Assembly: GCA_013204185.1 (NCBI GenBank)
Contig: JABMOI010000100.1
Span: 1 to 51,867, forward strand
Source of the DNA: a bacterium
GTDB lineage: Bacteria > Bacteroidota > Rhodothermia > Rhodothermales > UBA10348
DNA length: 51,867 nt
Direction: 5' to 3'
Of this stretch, positions 15,900 to 24,160 are shown one piece after another (positions within the stretch are counted from its first letter, which is position 1; each line of letters opens with the position of its first letter). A program made the position numbers and the translations under genes. The notes below the pieces were generated by a model. It saw only the letters and a list, made by a program, of their open reading frames with translations. It was not told the DNA's origin and did not search any database.

Positions 15900-16182
15900 A
15901 GCCGTGGGACAATTGGGAAAAAGGTGTTACCGAATAATACGCGGTCTGATGCTTGGTTTTCCACCACGTCACATGAAACAGGATGAAAGATTATGAAAGT
16001 AGATGAAAGAATTAGATTAGCCCACTTTGCCAGCAAAATGGGTTCTTGGATTCGTATATTGGCTATTCTGATCACAATTATTCTGTCCTTTTTGTCTCAT
16101 CGGTTTCAGGTGCTTTCGTCTTCTAATTGAATTGACGGCCCTTCGCGATAGGACACTTTTTCACCTTTGTTTTCCCTCCCCC
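15900..16182. other. Divergent intergenic region prmC/glgP
   Basis: 283 bases between two divergent starts. It contains three close copies of ATGAAAG around 15980-16010. A TATATTGG sequence near 16056-16063 is similar to, but not the same as, the Bacteroidota -7 box. No terminator or RNA gene was seen. Confidence 0.4.
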
Positions 16183-18225
16183 ATGGCACTTTTATCGACG
16201 CGCGAACAACTCCAAATACTTAGTCGAAATCTTTGGTGGAGTTGGCATCCGGAAGCTCTTTCACTTTTTAAGCGCTTAAATCGGGACGCATTTAAGGCTT
16301 CTGGAAACAACCCCCTTGTTGCGCTCAACCTAGCTAAGTACGACGTATTAAACGATTCGCAGGTGCAGGCAGAAGTGGATGCTGTTTACAGGCAGTTTAC
16401 TGAGTACATGGAGGCCCCGGGCGGCCAAGAAGCCGCTCCGAAAACGGCCTACTTTTGCATGGAGTACGGGCTGCACGAAAGCCTCCCCCTCTATTCAGGC
16501 GGCTTGGGAATTTTGGCAGGTGACCACACAAAGGCGGCATCCGATGTCGGATTACCACTCACAGCGGTTGGCCTTTTCCTACGAGACGGATACTTTCGCC
16601 AATATTTTGATGACGAGGGCGTTCAGCACGACGACTACCCTGCTATCGATTCAACTCAACATCCTGTTGAGCTTGCAACCGATGCAAACGGCAACCAAAT
16701 AGATGTTGTTGTTCACGTCGGGCATCGCGAAGTCCACCTGAGAGCATGGAAGCTCTGTGTTGGCAAAACCAATCTCTATTTGTTGGACACAGATTTTAGC
16801 GCCAATCCGTTTGATCTTCGCTTCTTAACCCGCCGTTTGTACCAAGGCGATCGCAGTACGCGAATCCAGCAGGAAATCATTTTAGGAATTGGCGGTATTC
16901 GACTTCTCCGGGCTCTAGGCGAAACCTTCGACGTCTATCATATGAATGAAGGTCACTGCGCCTTCATAACGCTCGAAATGATGCGCGAACATATGGCGAG
17001 CGGGCAATCAAAGGAAAACGCTGAGCAAGAAGTGCGTATAAAGTGCGTTTTCACGACTCACACCCCGGTAATAGCAGGACACGATCGGTTCGAAGCAGGT
17101 TTGTTTTCCTATTCGATGCAGCAAATTCGCGAATCCCTCGGGTTTTCCGAATACGACATGCTTTCCTATGGCCGCGTAAATCCACACGATGCGCAAGAGG
17201 AATTTACCATGACCGTATTGGGGCTTAAACTGTCTAGGAAGGCCAACGGCGTTTCTAAGCTGCATGGAGTGGTAGCACGGCATCAATGGAATCATTTGTA
17301 TCCGGAGTGCGCTCCTGAAGACGTCCCGATTACGCATATAACCAATGGCGTTCATCTACCAACTTGGGCATCGCCAGCCTCTCGGTCCTTCCTCGACGTG
17401 AATCTAGGGTCGTGGGAAAGGGACCGAGAAAAACAGGTTACTTGGGACCGATTGGACCAGGTGTCGGACAAAGCAATCTGGGAATACCGCATTCGACTCC
17501 GCGCGGGATTGATCTCCTTTGTGAATGATCACATTCGCACCCAGACCATGTCACAAACCGCCAATTTGGATCGCGAAGCACTAACTATTGGGTTTGCTCG
17601 TCGGTTTGCCACGTACAAAAGAGCCCCTCTTCTTTTTTCAGACCTTGACCGCATAACCGAGCTATTTAAGAATACGGACCGCCCAATTCAGGTTATTTAT
17701 GCAGGAAAGGCGCACCCTCAGGACGACGGCGGGAAGGAGTTTATCCAGCAAATTTTTGAGCTTTCACATCGACCTGAGTTTAATGGCCGCCTGATTTTCC
17801 TAGAAAACTACAATATGGAAATCGGTCGAAAGCTGATTTCAGGTTGCGATGTGTGGCTAAACAACCCCAGAAGGCCCATGGAAGCCAGCGGAACGAGTGG
17901 GCAGAAGGTGGCAATTCACGGCGGGCTCAACTTGTCCATTCCCGACGGCTGGTGGCCTGAGGGATACGACGGCACGAACGGTTGGTCCATTGGTGACAAC
18001 GCCAGTCACGAGTATGAAGACCCCTCAGTTCAAGACCCGAGGGATGCTCTTTTGTTGTACGAAATGCTTGAAAATCAGGTTGTACCACTGTTTTACAAGC
18101 GAAACGGGTCTAATAGGCCGGACGAATGGATTCAAATGGTCCGATCTGCAATGAAGGGATTAACGTATTCCTTTAGTGCTCACCGCATGATCAAAGACTA
18201 TATCAAACAGATCTACACTGTTTAG
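16183..18225 (+). CDS. glgP: Alpha-glucan (glycogen/maltodextrin) phosphorylase, GT35 family
   Basis: 680 residues from the ATG at 16183 (MALLSTREQL), which gives the family N-terminus NLWWSWHPEAL; an in-frame TTG at 16132 is less likely. It is the short bacterial type of glucan phosphorylase, which releases glucose 1-phosphate from alpha-1,4-glucans using pyridoxal phosphate. Key motifs: GGLGILAGDH (106-115), a FTTHTPV segment, RFATYKRA, and the cofactor region EASGTSGQK with Lys575 as the predicted PLP attachment. The common form is GTSGMK; Gln here is a mild variant. An operator-like palindrome identical in its centre to the lacI operator lies at codons 29-33. It suggests control by the nearby LacI protein. 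Confidence 0.92.
   Translation: MALLSTREQLQILSRNLWWSWHPEALSLFKRLNRDAFKASGNNPLVALNLAKYDVLNDSQVQAEVDAVYRQFTEYMEAPGGQEAAPKTAYFCMEYGLHESLPLYSGGLGILAGDHTKAASDVGLPLTAVGLFLRDGYFRQYFDDEGVQHDDYPAIDSTQHPVELATDANGNQIDVVVHVGHREVHLRAWKLCVGKTNLYLLDTDFSANPFDLRFLTRRLYQGDRSTRIQQEIILGIGGIRLLRALGETFDVYHMNEGHCAFITLEMMREHMASGQSKENAEQEVRIKCVFTTHTPVIAGHDRFEAGLFSYSMQQIRESLGFSEYDMLSYGRVNPHDAQEEFTMTVLGLKLSRKANGVSKLHGVVARHQWNHLYPECAPEDVPITHITNGVHLPTWASPASRSFLDVNLGSWERDREKQVTWDRLDQVSDKAIWEYRIRLRAGLISFVNDHIRTQTMSQTANLDREALTIGFARRFATYKRAPLLFSDLDRITELFKNTDRPIQVIYAGKAHPQDDGGKEFIQQIFELSHRPEFNGRLIFLENYNMEIGRKLISGCDVWLNNPRRPMEASGTSGQKVAIHGGLNLSIPDGWWPEGYDGTNGWSIGDNASHEYEDPSVQDPRDALLLYEMLENQVVPLFYKRNGSNRPDEWIQMVRSAMKGLTYSFSAHRMIKDYIKQIYTV
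16267..16280. promoter_or_regulatory. Operator-like palindrome inside glgP
   Basis: TTTAAGCGCTTAAA is a perfect 14-bp palindrome whose central TAAGCGCTTA is shared with the lacI operator. It lies 84 bases after the glgP ATG, where a bound repressor could act as a transcription roadblock. Coding sequence constraint (Phe-Lys-Arg-Leu-Asn) may explain part of it. Confidence 0.35.
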
Positions 18226-18270
18226 GAGTCCGAGAATCTGAAGCGTCCTTTTTCGGCCTGCAATGACCGT

Positions 18271-18300
18271 TGCGGCTAGGCCCTCATGCGGCTAGGCCCT
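18271..18300. repeat. Direct repeat over the stop codon of the phenylalanine hydroxylase gene
   Basis: TGCGGCTAGGCCCT occurs at 18271-18284 and 18287-18300, two bases apart. The hydroxylase stop codon is at 18284-18286, so the last codons (Gly-Leu-Ala-Ala) are duplicated beyond the stop. Confidence 0.7.
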
Positions 18301-19108
18301 GGCGCTTGGTCCAGAAACTGAATTCGTCTACTAATTGGTCGAACGAGTCGAGAGCAAAGAGTGTTGGCTGCAAATGCCAGACCTCGTACTCCTGTTCGAT
18401 CACTTTTTCGAGTGAGAACTCAATGACTTCGACATCCTCGGAGAGGGCATGCACGACCTCGTTTTTGGATGACATGATTCCTGCACCAAAAACACGCATG
18501 CCTTCGGGTTGACGGATCAGTCCAAACTCGATGGTGAACCAATGCAGACGCTCCAAATGGGTCCGTTGGACTCCTTTCGCATGGAGGGCAGACTGGCCAA
18601 ACATGTTATAAAAGTCCGCTACAGCTGGTTCCGTTAGCATGGGCATGTGCCCAAAAATGTCGTGGAAACAGTCGGGAGCAGGTGTATAGTCAAGTTCGTG
18701 TGCTTCGCGAACGTAGTCGGTTGAAGGAAAAGTTCGGGCCGCGATCAACTCAAAAAACTCCTTTTCGTGCAACAGCCCAGGAATCCGAGCAATCTGCCAT
18801 CCTGTCGCTGCTTCAAGCGCCGCGCTCAAATCTGATAGGGCTGGAATTCCTCTGTCGTTTAAACCAAGAATGTTGACTCCATCCAGATACGCCTGACCCG
18901 CACGACCCGGTAGCAACTCCATTTGCCGGTTGAACAAATAGCTCCAGTTCTGATTCTGCTCCGTAGTGTACTCAGGTTTAACGATCTCTGGTCCAAGGGG
19001 AGGCGTTCCATCCAAATACTGAGGAACACAACGCGGATCATTACCATCTAGAGCCGCTTTTTCGTAAGCTGAAAGAGGCTGTTCAAACGGAGGTTGGGAG
19101 TCTTTCAT
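18284..19108 (-). CDS. phhA: Phenylalanine 4-monooxygenase
   Basis: 274 residues from the ATG at 19108; an ATG at 19180 would add 24 residues without family similarity. Bacterial phenylalanine hydroxylases are ~260-300 residues and turn phenylalanine into tyrosine with O2 and a tetrahydropterin, using non-haem iron. Iron ligands are visible as H149 and H154 (FHDIFGHMP) and E194 (WFTIEFGL). The conserved segment IPGLLHEKEFFELIA.R.FP and the LDY.PAPD region are intact. It lacks the N-terminal ACT domain of animal enzymes. It stands alone, convergent with glgP. Pterin recycling genes are not in the window. Confidence 0.92.
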   Translation of the reverse strand: MKDSQPPFEQPLSAYEKAALDGNDPRCVPQYLDGTPPLGPEIVKPEYTTEQNQNWSYLFNRQMELLPGRAGQAYLDGVNILGLNDRGIPALSDLSAALEAATGWQIARIPGLLHEKEFFELIAARTFPSTDYVREAHELDYTPAPDCFHDIFGHMPMLTEPAVADFYNMFGQSALHAKGVQRTHLERLHWFTIEFGLIRQPEGMRVFGAGIMSSKNEVVHALSEDVEVIEFSLEKVIEQEYEVWHLQPTLFALDSFDQLVDEFSFWTKRQGLAA

Positions 19109-19245
19109 AGTGCGGTTGTGGGTGGACTTAAGCTGCTTGAGGCCCTCTGCCTTTTGCGCTAGGCCGAAACCCGGATCCATTGATTAGAGTCCTTCAACTT
19201 AACACTGTTATTCGATTGATTCAAGGCTAAGAAGCCTGCACCATC

Positions 19246-19473
19246 CTATCCCTTTGATTCTTCATCCATTTGAAACCTGACCCAGGCCATGGCTACGAAG
19301 AAAACAACAGTAGCCAGCACTCCCAAAAAGAGTGGAGCTCGCGACCATGCTATTACGCCGCCCGTCAGCGCCTGAATCAAGATCGCCGCGAACGCAAATA
19401 GAAAGCCAAACAAAAGGGAAAACAGCCCCAGACCGAACCACGATCTAAACAGCTTTGAATCGATGCCTTCCAT
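19246..19473 (-). CDS. Small two-helix membrane protein
   Basis: 75 residues from the ATG at 19473. Two hydrophobic segments at about residues 13-36 and 46-63, a charged C-terminal tail (VRFQMDEESKG). It starts 5 bases after the NhaC stop, so the two are coupled, which suggests an accessory or unrelated membrane partner of the antiporter. The family is not recognised. A longer open frame exists upstream but overlaps NhaC in another frame and has no membrane or coding character. Confidence 0.7.
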   Translation of the reverse strand: MEGIDSKLFRSWFGLGLFSLLFGFLFAFAAILIQALTGGVIAWSRAPLFLGVLATVVFFVAMAWVRFQMDEESKG

Positions 19474-19478
19474 GCAGT

Positions 19479-20909
19479 TTACATAACCAGTCCAGCAATC
19501 AAAAATGCAACCACGGTCAAGCCACCCAACGACAGCGCGTACGGTAATTGGGTGTTGATATGATCTACGTGGTCGCTGGCTGCAGACATACTGGCAATAG
19601 GGGACGTATCGGAAAGCGGCGAGGCATGATCTCCGAAAACGCCTCCGGACAAGACAGCGCCAAGCATAAGTGGCATAGAAAGACCCAGTCCTTCCGCCAG
19701 CGGGAGAGCGATTGGAATTAAGATGGCAAATCCGGTCCAAGAGGAACCCAATGTGAAGGACACGAACGCCCCAACCAAGAAGATAATGGCCGGTAGCCAC
19801 CACGTTGGCCACCCCGTCCCAACCACACCAATAATGTAAGGCCCCATTTCAAGAGCACGCGAAACCTGCCCCAAGGCAAAGGCCAGCGCCACGAGTAACA
19901 CCATCCCGACCAAACCACCAGACCCTTTCAAGACCAATGCCATCGAGTCTCTTGGATTCATGAGTTGCTTGCCCTCTTTTCCCGAACCCGGTAATGCGTA
20001 CATAATCATGGCCATGCTTATGGCAGCAACTACGGCCCAAAGCACCGAAGTAGATCCACTGCCCTGCATAATTGCTCCGTTACCGGTTACATAGAGCCCA
20101 AAGAAAATGGTGGAAACCATCACGAATATTGGGACGAGCAAGTGGCTCGCACGATGCGCTGAGCCTTCAACAGCTTCCAACTCTACGATTTCCTCGGCAA
20201 CGAGAGGCACAGCCCCCGGTCGTAGTAATTGTCCAGTTGTTAGGGCCCTGATCTCTGCCCGCTTCATGCTTGAAAAACTCCAACCCGTAATGGCCAGCAC
20301 GAGGGCAAAAAGAATGGCGAAAATGGAGTAGAAATTGAAAATGACGGCGGTTGCCAACAGGCTAACGGCTCCGTCGGTAATTCCTTGTGCCGCAAGCAGT
20401 CCCAGAACCATCGCGCCCCACCCATTGAGCGGAATACTCATACAAACGGGTGCGCTCGTCGAATCGCAGTAAAAGGCGAGTTTTTCACGCGGAATCTTCA
20501 GTTTGTCGAAGAGGGGGCGGTTAATGGCTCCCACAATGAGGCACGTGATGGAGGATTCGACAAAAATAATCATCCCAATGCCCCAGGCCAGCAATTCAGC
20601 CCCGCGCCTTGTTTGCCCCCATCCGCGACTAGATGCCCAATTTATGAAACCCTGAACCCCTCCTGAAGCCTGAACGAGAGCAATCAGTCCACCCACTAGT
20701 AAGCTAAACAAGAGAATTCGGGTGTTGCTCGGGTCGGCAAATACGGTAACCATCTGATCAATCAATTCCCGCATTCCAAGAATTGGGTTACCACCAACCA
20801 AGATGGTCGTGCCAAGCCATAACCCCGCAAGCAGTGATAAATAGACCTCTTTGGTCCACAGGGCCAATCCGATGGCTAAAATGGGGGGAAGCAGAACGAT
20901 CCATTCCAT
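19479..20909 (-). CDS. nhaC: Na+/H+ antiporter, NhaC family
   Basis: 476 residues from the ATG at 20909 (MEWIVLLPPI); a start at 20948 adds a polar stretch not expected in the family. About 11-12 hydrophobic segments. Conserved features of the NhaC/Na+-H+ antiporter type are visible: LWLGTTILVGGNP, a helix pair with SSITCLIVGAINRPLFDK, CDSTSAPVCMSIPLNGWGA, FTLGSSWTGFAI and GGVFGDHASPLSDTS. The acidic GDHASPLSDT loop is typical of the ion site. It exchanges sodium for protons at the inner membrane, consistent with a marine or saline habitat. Cotranscribed with a 75-residue membrane protein. Related NhaC-like proteins can be organic-acid antiporters, so the exact substrate is not proven. Confidence 0.85.
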   Translation of the reverse strand: MEWIVLLPPILAIGLALWTKEVYLSLLAGLWLGTTILVGGNPILGMRELIDQMVTVFADPSNTRILLFSLLVGGLIALVQASGGVQGFINWASSRGWGQTRRGAELLAWGIGMIIFVESSITCLIVGAINRPLFDKLKIPREKLAFYCDSTSAPVCMSIPLNGWGAMVLGLLAAQGITDGAVSLLATAVIFNFYSIFAILFALVLAITGWSFSSMKRAEIRALTTGQLLRPGAVPLVAEEIVELEAVEGSAHRASHLLVPIFVMVSTIFFGLYVTGNGAIMQGSGSTSVLWAVVAAISMAMIMYALPGSGKEGKQLMNPRDSMALVLKGSGGLVGMVLLVALAFALGQVSRALEMGPYIIGVVGTGWPTWWLPAIIFLVGAFVSFTLGSSWTGFAILIPIALPLAEGLGLSMPLMLGAVLSGGVFGDHASPLSDTSPIASMSAASDHVDHINTQLPYALSLGGLTVVAFLIAGLVM

Positions 20910-21088
20910 GAAGGTATCGGGATAAGGTTTAGAGTATCTATGGAACACTGACTGAATCTAAGATCAAACGAACGTACAAAAAAAACGCACCCATAAACAC
21001 ATGTACTCGTATTGGAGTTGTACTATCCTATAAATGTGCTCTTACTAAACAGACTCAAACGAACGCCAACGTCTCAGAATTCGACGCC

Positions 21089-22234
21089 ATGAGTGAAGAC
21101 AAAAAACAATTCAAACAGACCTACGACAATGCTTCACGTTTTACACGCTCGGTATTTGATAATATAAAGGGAGGCGAGCTTCCAACAGAGCTAAGGCGCG
21201 ATATATCTGAGTCTTACCAATTTTACTTGGACGATGCCGATCGAAACAACCTAAGTGAAATGAATAAGGTCAAGCGAACCTTGTTTTCCGTTTGGTACAT
21301 CGCGCGCAATCTTTTTTTCAAACTGACACCGGTCAGACGGATTATTGTCCTCATCGGTACAGTGGTCGCGTTTGGCGGTATGCCAGACCAGACCGATGAA
21401 GTCCTCTTCGGATTTATTCTACTCTTTTTTGTGCTTGGCCTCGAACTCAAAGACAAATTGAATGCCCACGGAGAATTGGAATCTGGCCGGTCTGTCCAAT
21501 TGGCTATCATGCCAGACAGCTCGCCCAAGTTAGAAGGGTGGCAAATCTGGATGTATTCCAATCCGGCCTTGGAAGTAGGTGGCGACCTCATCGATCACAT
21601 GTCAATTTCAGAGAATTCATTGTCCCTGACGCTGGGAGACATTGCCGGAAAAGGTCTTCCTGCGGCGCTAATGGCCGTCAAAATTCAAGCAACACTTCGC
21701 GCCATCGCGCCGGACTATCTTGAACTCTCAGATCGAGCCAAACGGCTCAACACCATTTTGATGCGCGATGGGCTGCGCAGCAGTTTCGCCTCCATGATCC
21801 ATCTCAGGCTCGAGTCCGAGAGCCCTGAAGTCGGGTTGGTCAATGCCGGACATCATCCGCCCATTCTGGTCCATGAGGATGGCATTCGCGAATTAAAAAA
21901 AGGAGGCCCTGCCATTGGGCTGACCCAAACCGCACAGTATCCCCTGGAACTCTTTACAATGGAAGAAGGCGACCTACTAGTGCTTTACTCTGATGGGATC
22001 ACTGAAGCCAGGCACGATACAGGAACGTTTTATTCAGAGGATAGACTTCGCGAATTGCTTCAACATACCCACGGTATGGATGCCGTTTCGTTGGGTCATA
22101 GAATATTGAACTCTGTCGAGGATTTTGTTCGGAATGCTAGGCAAAGTGATGACGTTTCAATTATTGTTATTCGCCGATTACCTGCTTCCGAACGATCTTT
22201 TAGCGACACTACCCCCATGCGGGAAAGTTCGTAG
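21089..22234 (+). CDS. Membrane-anchored PP2C-type (SpoIIE/RsbU-like) serine phosphatase
   Basis: 381 residues. Residues 1-80 are polar; two hydrophobic segments follow at about 83-97 and 105-118. The PPM phosphatase domain occupies ~135-370: [11 protein letters not shown] (metal-binding Asp), [12 protein letters not shown] (183-194), the [14 protein letters not shown] segment and [11 protein letters not shown] near the end. Such enzymes dephosphorylate anti-sigma-factor antagonists of the SpoIIAA/RsbV type and so control general stress responses. No RsbV or RsbW gene is nearby, so partners lie elsewhere. It is the first gene of a plus-strand group with ridA, 47 bases downstream. Confidence 0.85.
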   Translation: MSEDKKQFKQTYDNASRFTRSVFDNIKGGELPTELRRDISESYQFYLDDADRNNLSEMNKVKRTLFSVWYIARNLFFKLTPVRRIIVLIGTVVAFGGMPDQTDEVLFGFILLFFVLGLELKDKLNAHGELESGRSVQLAIMPDSSPKLEGWQIWMYSNPALEVGGDLIDHMSISENSLSLTLGDIAGKGLPAALMAVKIQATLRAIAPDYLELSDRAKRLNTILMRDGLRSSFASMIHLRLESESPEVGLVNAGHHPPILVHEDGIRELKKGGPAIGLTQTAQYPLELFTMEEGDLLVLYSDGITEARHDTGTFYSEDRLRELLQHTHGMDAVSLGHRILNSVEDFVRNARQSDDVSIIVIRRLPASERSFSDTTPMRESS

Positions 22235-22281
22235 TCCCCATGCCAAGGAAGGCCCAAACCGTCACTCCAATCAGTTCAAGC

Positions 22282-22671
22282 ATGAGCACAGAACGCACTC
22301 TTTACAGCACTCAAAGCCCTTGGGAGCCCAAGGTTGGCTATTCTCGAGCCGTCCGGGTCGGATCATTTATTGCTGTTTCAGGGACAACAGCCACCGACGC
22401 AAACGGCGAACTGATTGCCATAGGAGACCCTTATGGACAAACAATTCAAGTACTGAAAAACATTCAGTCTGCTTTGGAGCGAGCCGGGGGAAGTTTAGAT
22501 GCAGTAATTCGTACCCGAATCTATGTGACAGATATAAAAATGTGGGAAGAAGTTGGCCGAGCCCACGGCGAGTTTTTTGGGGAAATACGCCCTGCTTCGG
22601 CTATGGTCGAGGTTTCAGCACTGATCAATCCCGACATGCTTGTTGAAATAGAAGCCGATGCAGTAGTCTAG
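22282..22671 (+). CDS. RidA/YjgF/YER057c-family enamine/imine deaminase
   Basis: 129 residues from the ATG at 22282 ([11 protein letters not shown]), the usual length. RidA hydrolyses reactive 2-aminoacrylate-type enamines to keto acids and ammonia, protecting PLP enzymes. The active-site Arg is in IRTRIYVTD and the Glu in VEIEADAVV, both conserved; the [11 protein letters not shown] loop and a [17 protein letters not shown] segment match. It is cytoplasmic and usually trimeric. Located shortly after the phosphatase gene. Exact RidA subgroup is not resolved. Confidence 0.88.
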   Translation: MSTERTLYSTQSPWEPKVGYSRAVRVGSFIAVSGTTATDANGELIAIGDPYGQTIQVLKNIQSALERAGGSLDAVIRTRIYVTDIKMWEEVGRAHGEFFGEIRPASAMVEVSALINPDMLVEIEADAVV

Positions 22672-22740
22672 AAATGGCTTCTTAATACGAATTCACAGAG
22701 AACGGAGGCTCAAAATCCGTCGTTCAGTTGTTCGATATTT

Positions 22741-22768
22741 GATCGACTCTTATCTTTCCGAGTCGATC
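22741..22768. other. 9-bp inverted repeat upstream of the M23 peptidase gene
   Basis: GATCGACTC at 22741-22749 and GAGTCGATC at 22760-22768 pair perfectly around a 10-base loop. It is followed by CCCCCG, not a T-tract, so it is not a standard terminator. It may end ridA transcription or be a protein site before the peptidase gene. Confidence 0.35.
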
Positions 22769-22811
22769 CCCCGTTTCGACTTGTCCTCACCGCTTGATTT
22801 TATCTTGATCT

Positions 22812-23789
22812 ATGGCAGCTAATAAATTCTATCACTTTGACGAGGAAACCTACTCCTTTGTTGAAGTCCCGGTCTCGCGAAAGCGACACTGGGCTCGGTT
22901 AGGATGGATGGCGCTGTTCGCTGTTATTTTAGCATCTGGTGTAACTTGGGGCCTCGATGGCATCGTGAAAACGCCTGAGGAATTGGCCCTCTTGGATGAA
23001 AACCAGGCTTTGCAGCGCCAACTTCGTTCCGTCAATAGTCGAATTGACAACGTAACTGAAGAGCTTGAAAAGCTCCAGAGCATGGACCAGGATTTTTACC
23101 GCACGTTGCTCAACGCCGGTGAAACTTCTGACGATGTGTTACAAGTAGGAGTCGGGGGTAGTGATCCATATCCGGAATTTAACCGTTTCTCGACGTCTAC
23201 CTCGACCATTCTTACCCGAACTGCCACCAAAATTGATCAGTTGGAGCGTCAAATCCTCCTCCAGAACGAAAGTTACCGAGAACTGGCATCTTTGGCCGAA
23301 GCGCACGAGATCCAATTGGCAGAAATGCCAGCTATTCTTCCGGTAAATGGTCGTATTACTTCTGGCTATGGATCCCGATTCCACCCGGTACTAAAAATTA
23401 CTCGCCCGCACCCTGGCCTAGATTTTCACGCTCCCGTTGGCACGCCTGTGTACGCCACTGGAGATGGTGTGATTGAAGAGGCAACCTCGGGCGCAGGTCT
23501 TGGACGGTACGTCAAAATCGAGCATGCTACGGCTGGATACGTAACCGTATATGCTCATTTGTCTCGTATTGCACCAGGTCTCAAAAAAGGGAAATCGATC
23601 AAGCGAGGAGACGTAATTGGATACAGCGGAAATAGCGGCCTTTCCGAAGCGCCTCATTTGCACTACGAAGTGAGGGACCTTTCTGGGCGCTCGTTGAATC
23701 CGCTTTTCTTTTTGGCTCCTTCGATGACGCCAGCAGCGTATGAACAATTGCTGAAAGACGCAGAAAGCACGACGCTGTTGTTTGATTAG
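22812..23789 (+). CDS. Membrane-anchored M23 (LytM-type) peptidoglycan endopeptidase
   Basis: 325 residues. An N-terminal membrane anchor at 27-49, then a coiled-coil region (about 56-92 and 137-172), then the LytM domain (about 175-310). Zinc ligands H200 and D204 (HPGLD) and the catalytic H282-L-H284 are all present, so it is an active-type enzyme rather than a degenerate regulator. The family cuts peptide cross-links of peptidoglycan in the periplasm, in growth or cell separation; the layout, membrane segment-coiled coil-LytM, matches other Bacteroidota proteins. Transcribed alone, with a DUF2795 gene 152 bases downstream. Confidence 0.9.
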   Translation: MAANKFYHFDEETYSFVEVPVSRKRHWARLGWMALFAVILASGVTWGLDGIVKTPEELALLDENQALQRQLRSVNSRIDNVTEELEKLQSMDQDFYRTLLNAGETSDDVLQVGVGGSDPYPEFNRFSTSTSTILTRTATKIDQLERQILLQNESYRELASLAEAHEIQLAEMPAILPVNGRITSGYGSRFHPVLKITRPHPGLDFHAPVGTPVYATGDGVIEEATSGAGLGRYVKIEHATAGYVTVYAHLSRIAPGLKKGKSIKRGDVIGYSGNSGLSEAPHLHYEVRDLSGRSLNPLFFLAPSMTPAAYEQLLKDAESTTLLFD

Positions 23790-23941
23790 GGCATTTCGAA
23801 TTGTTACTTCTTGGATTAATTCTCTGAACTTTGAAACGATTCTTCCGATCGGGATACGAATCGTTAATTTCCTTCTTGCTATTCTCAGGCAGACTACCTA
23901 TCGTCCTGCCAACGGTCCTTCTGAACTGTTTTCTTTAATCA

Positions 23942-24160
23942 ATGTACTGGACTCTAGAACTCGCAACTTATCTCGAAGACGCTCCCTGGCCTGCAACACG
24001 GCTAGAGCTAATTGATTATGCTGATCGTACGGGAGCTCCGCCCGAAGTGGTCTCCAACCTAGAGGCTATGGAAGACGATGGCGAGCCGTACGAAAGTATC
24101 GAAGAAGTATGGCCGGATTTCCCAACTCAAGACGACGACTTCTATTTCGAGGAGGACTAG
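23942..24160 (+). CDS. DUF2795 domain small acidic protein
   Basis: 72 residues. Pattern LATYLEDAPWPATRLELIDYADRTGAPPEVVSNLEAM and the acidic tail DDDFYFEED match the DUF2795 family of small proteins, often of unknown function. About a quarter of the residues are Asp or Glu, with no membrane segment. The last codons encode an SD-like GAGGAGG, and the stop TAG overlaps the GTG start of the Omp85-like gene by 1 base, so translation is probably coupled. This gives a stable link between an acidic cytoplasmic protein and an outer-membrane biogenesis gene. Confidence 0.75.
   Translation: MYWTLELATYLEDAPWPATRLELIDYADRTGAPPEVVSNLEAMEDDGEPYESIEEVWPDFPTQDDDFYFEED

Noticed and set aside
22699-22718. 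Hairpin-like ACGGA...TCCGT that resembles a tRNA fragment
   Set aside because: Only a 5-bp stem, with no acceptor, anticodon or T-arm structure around it.
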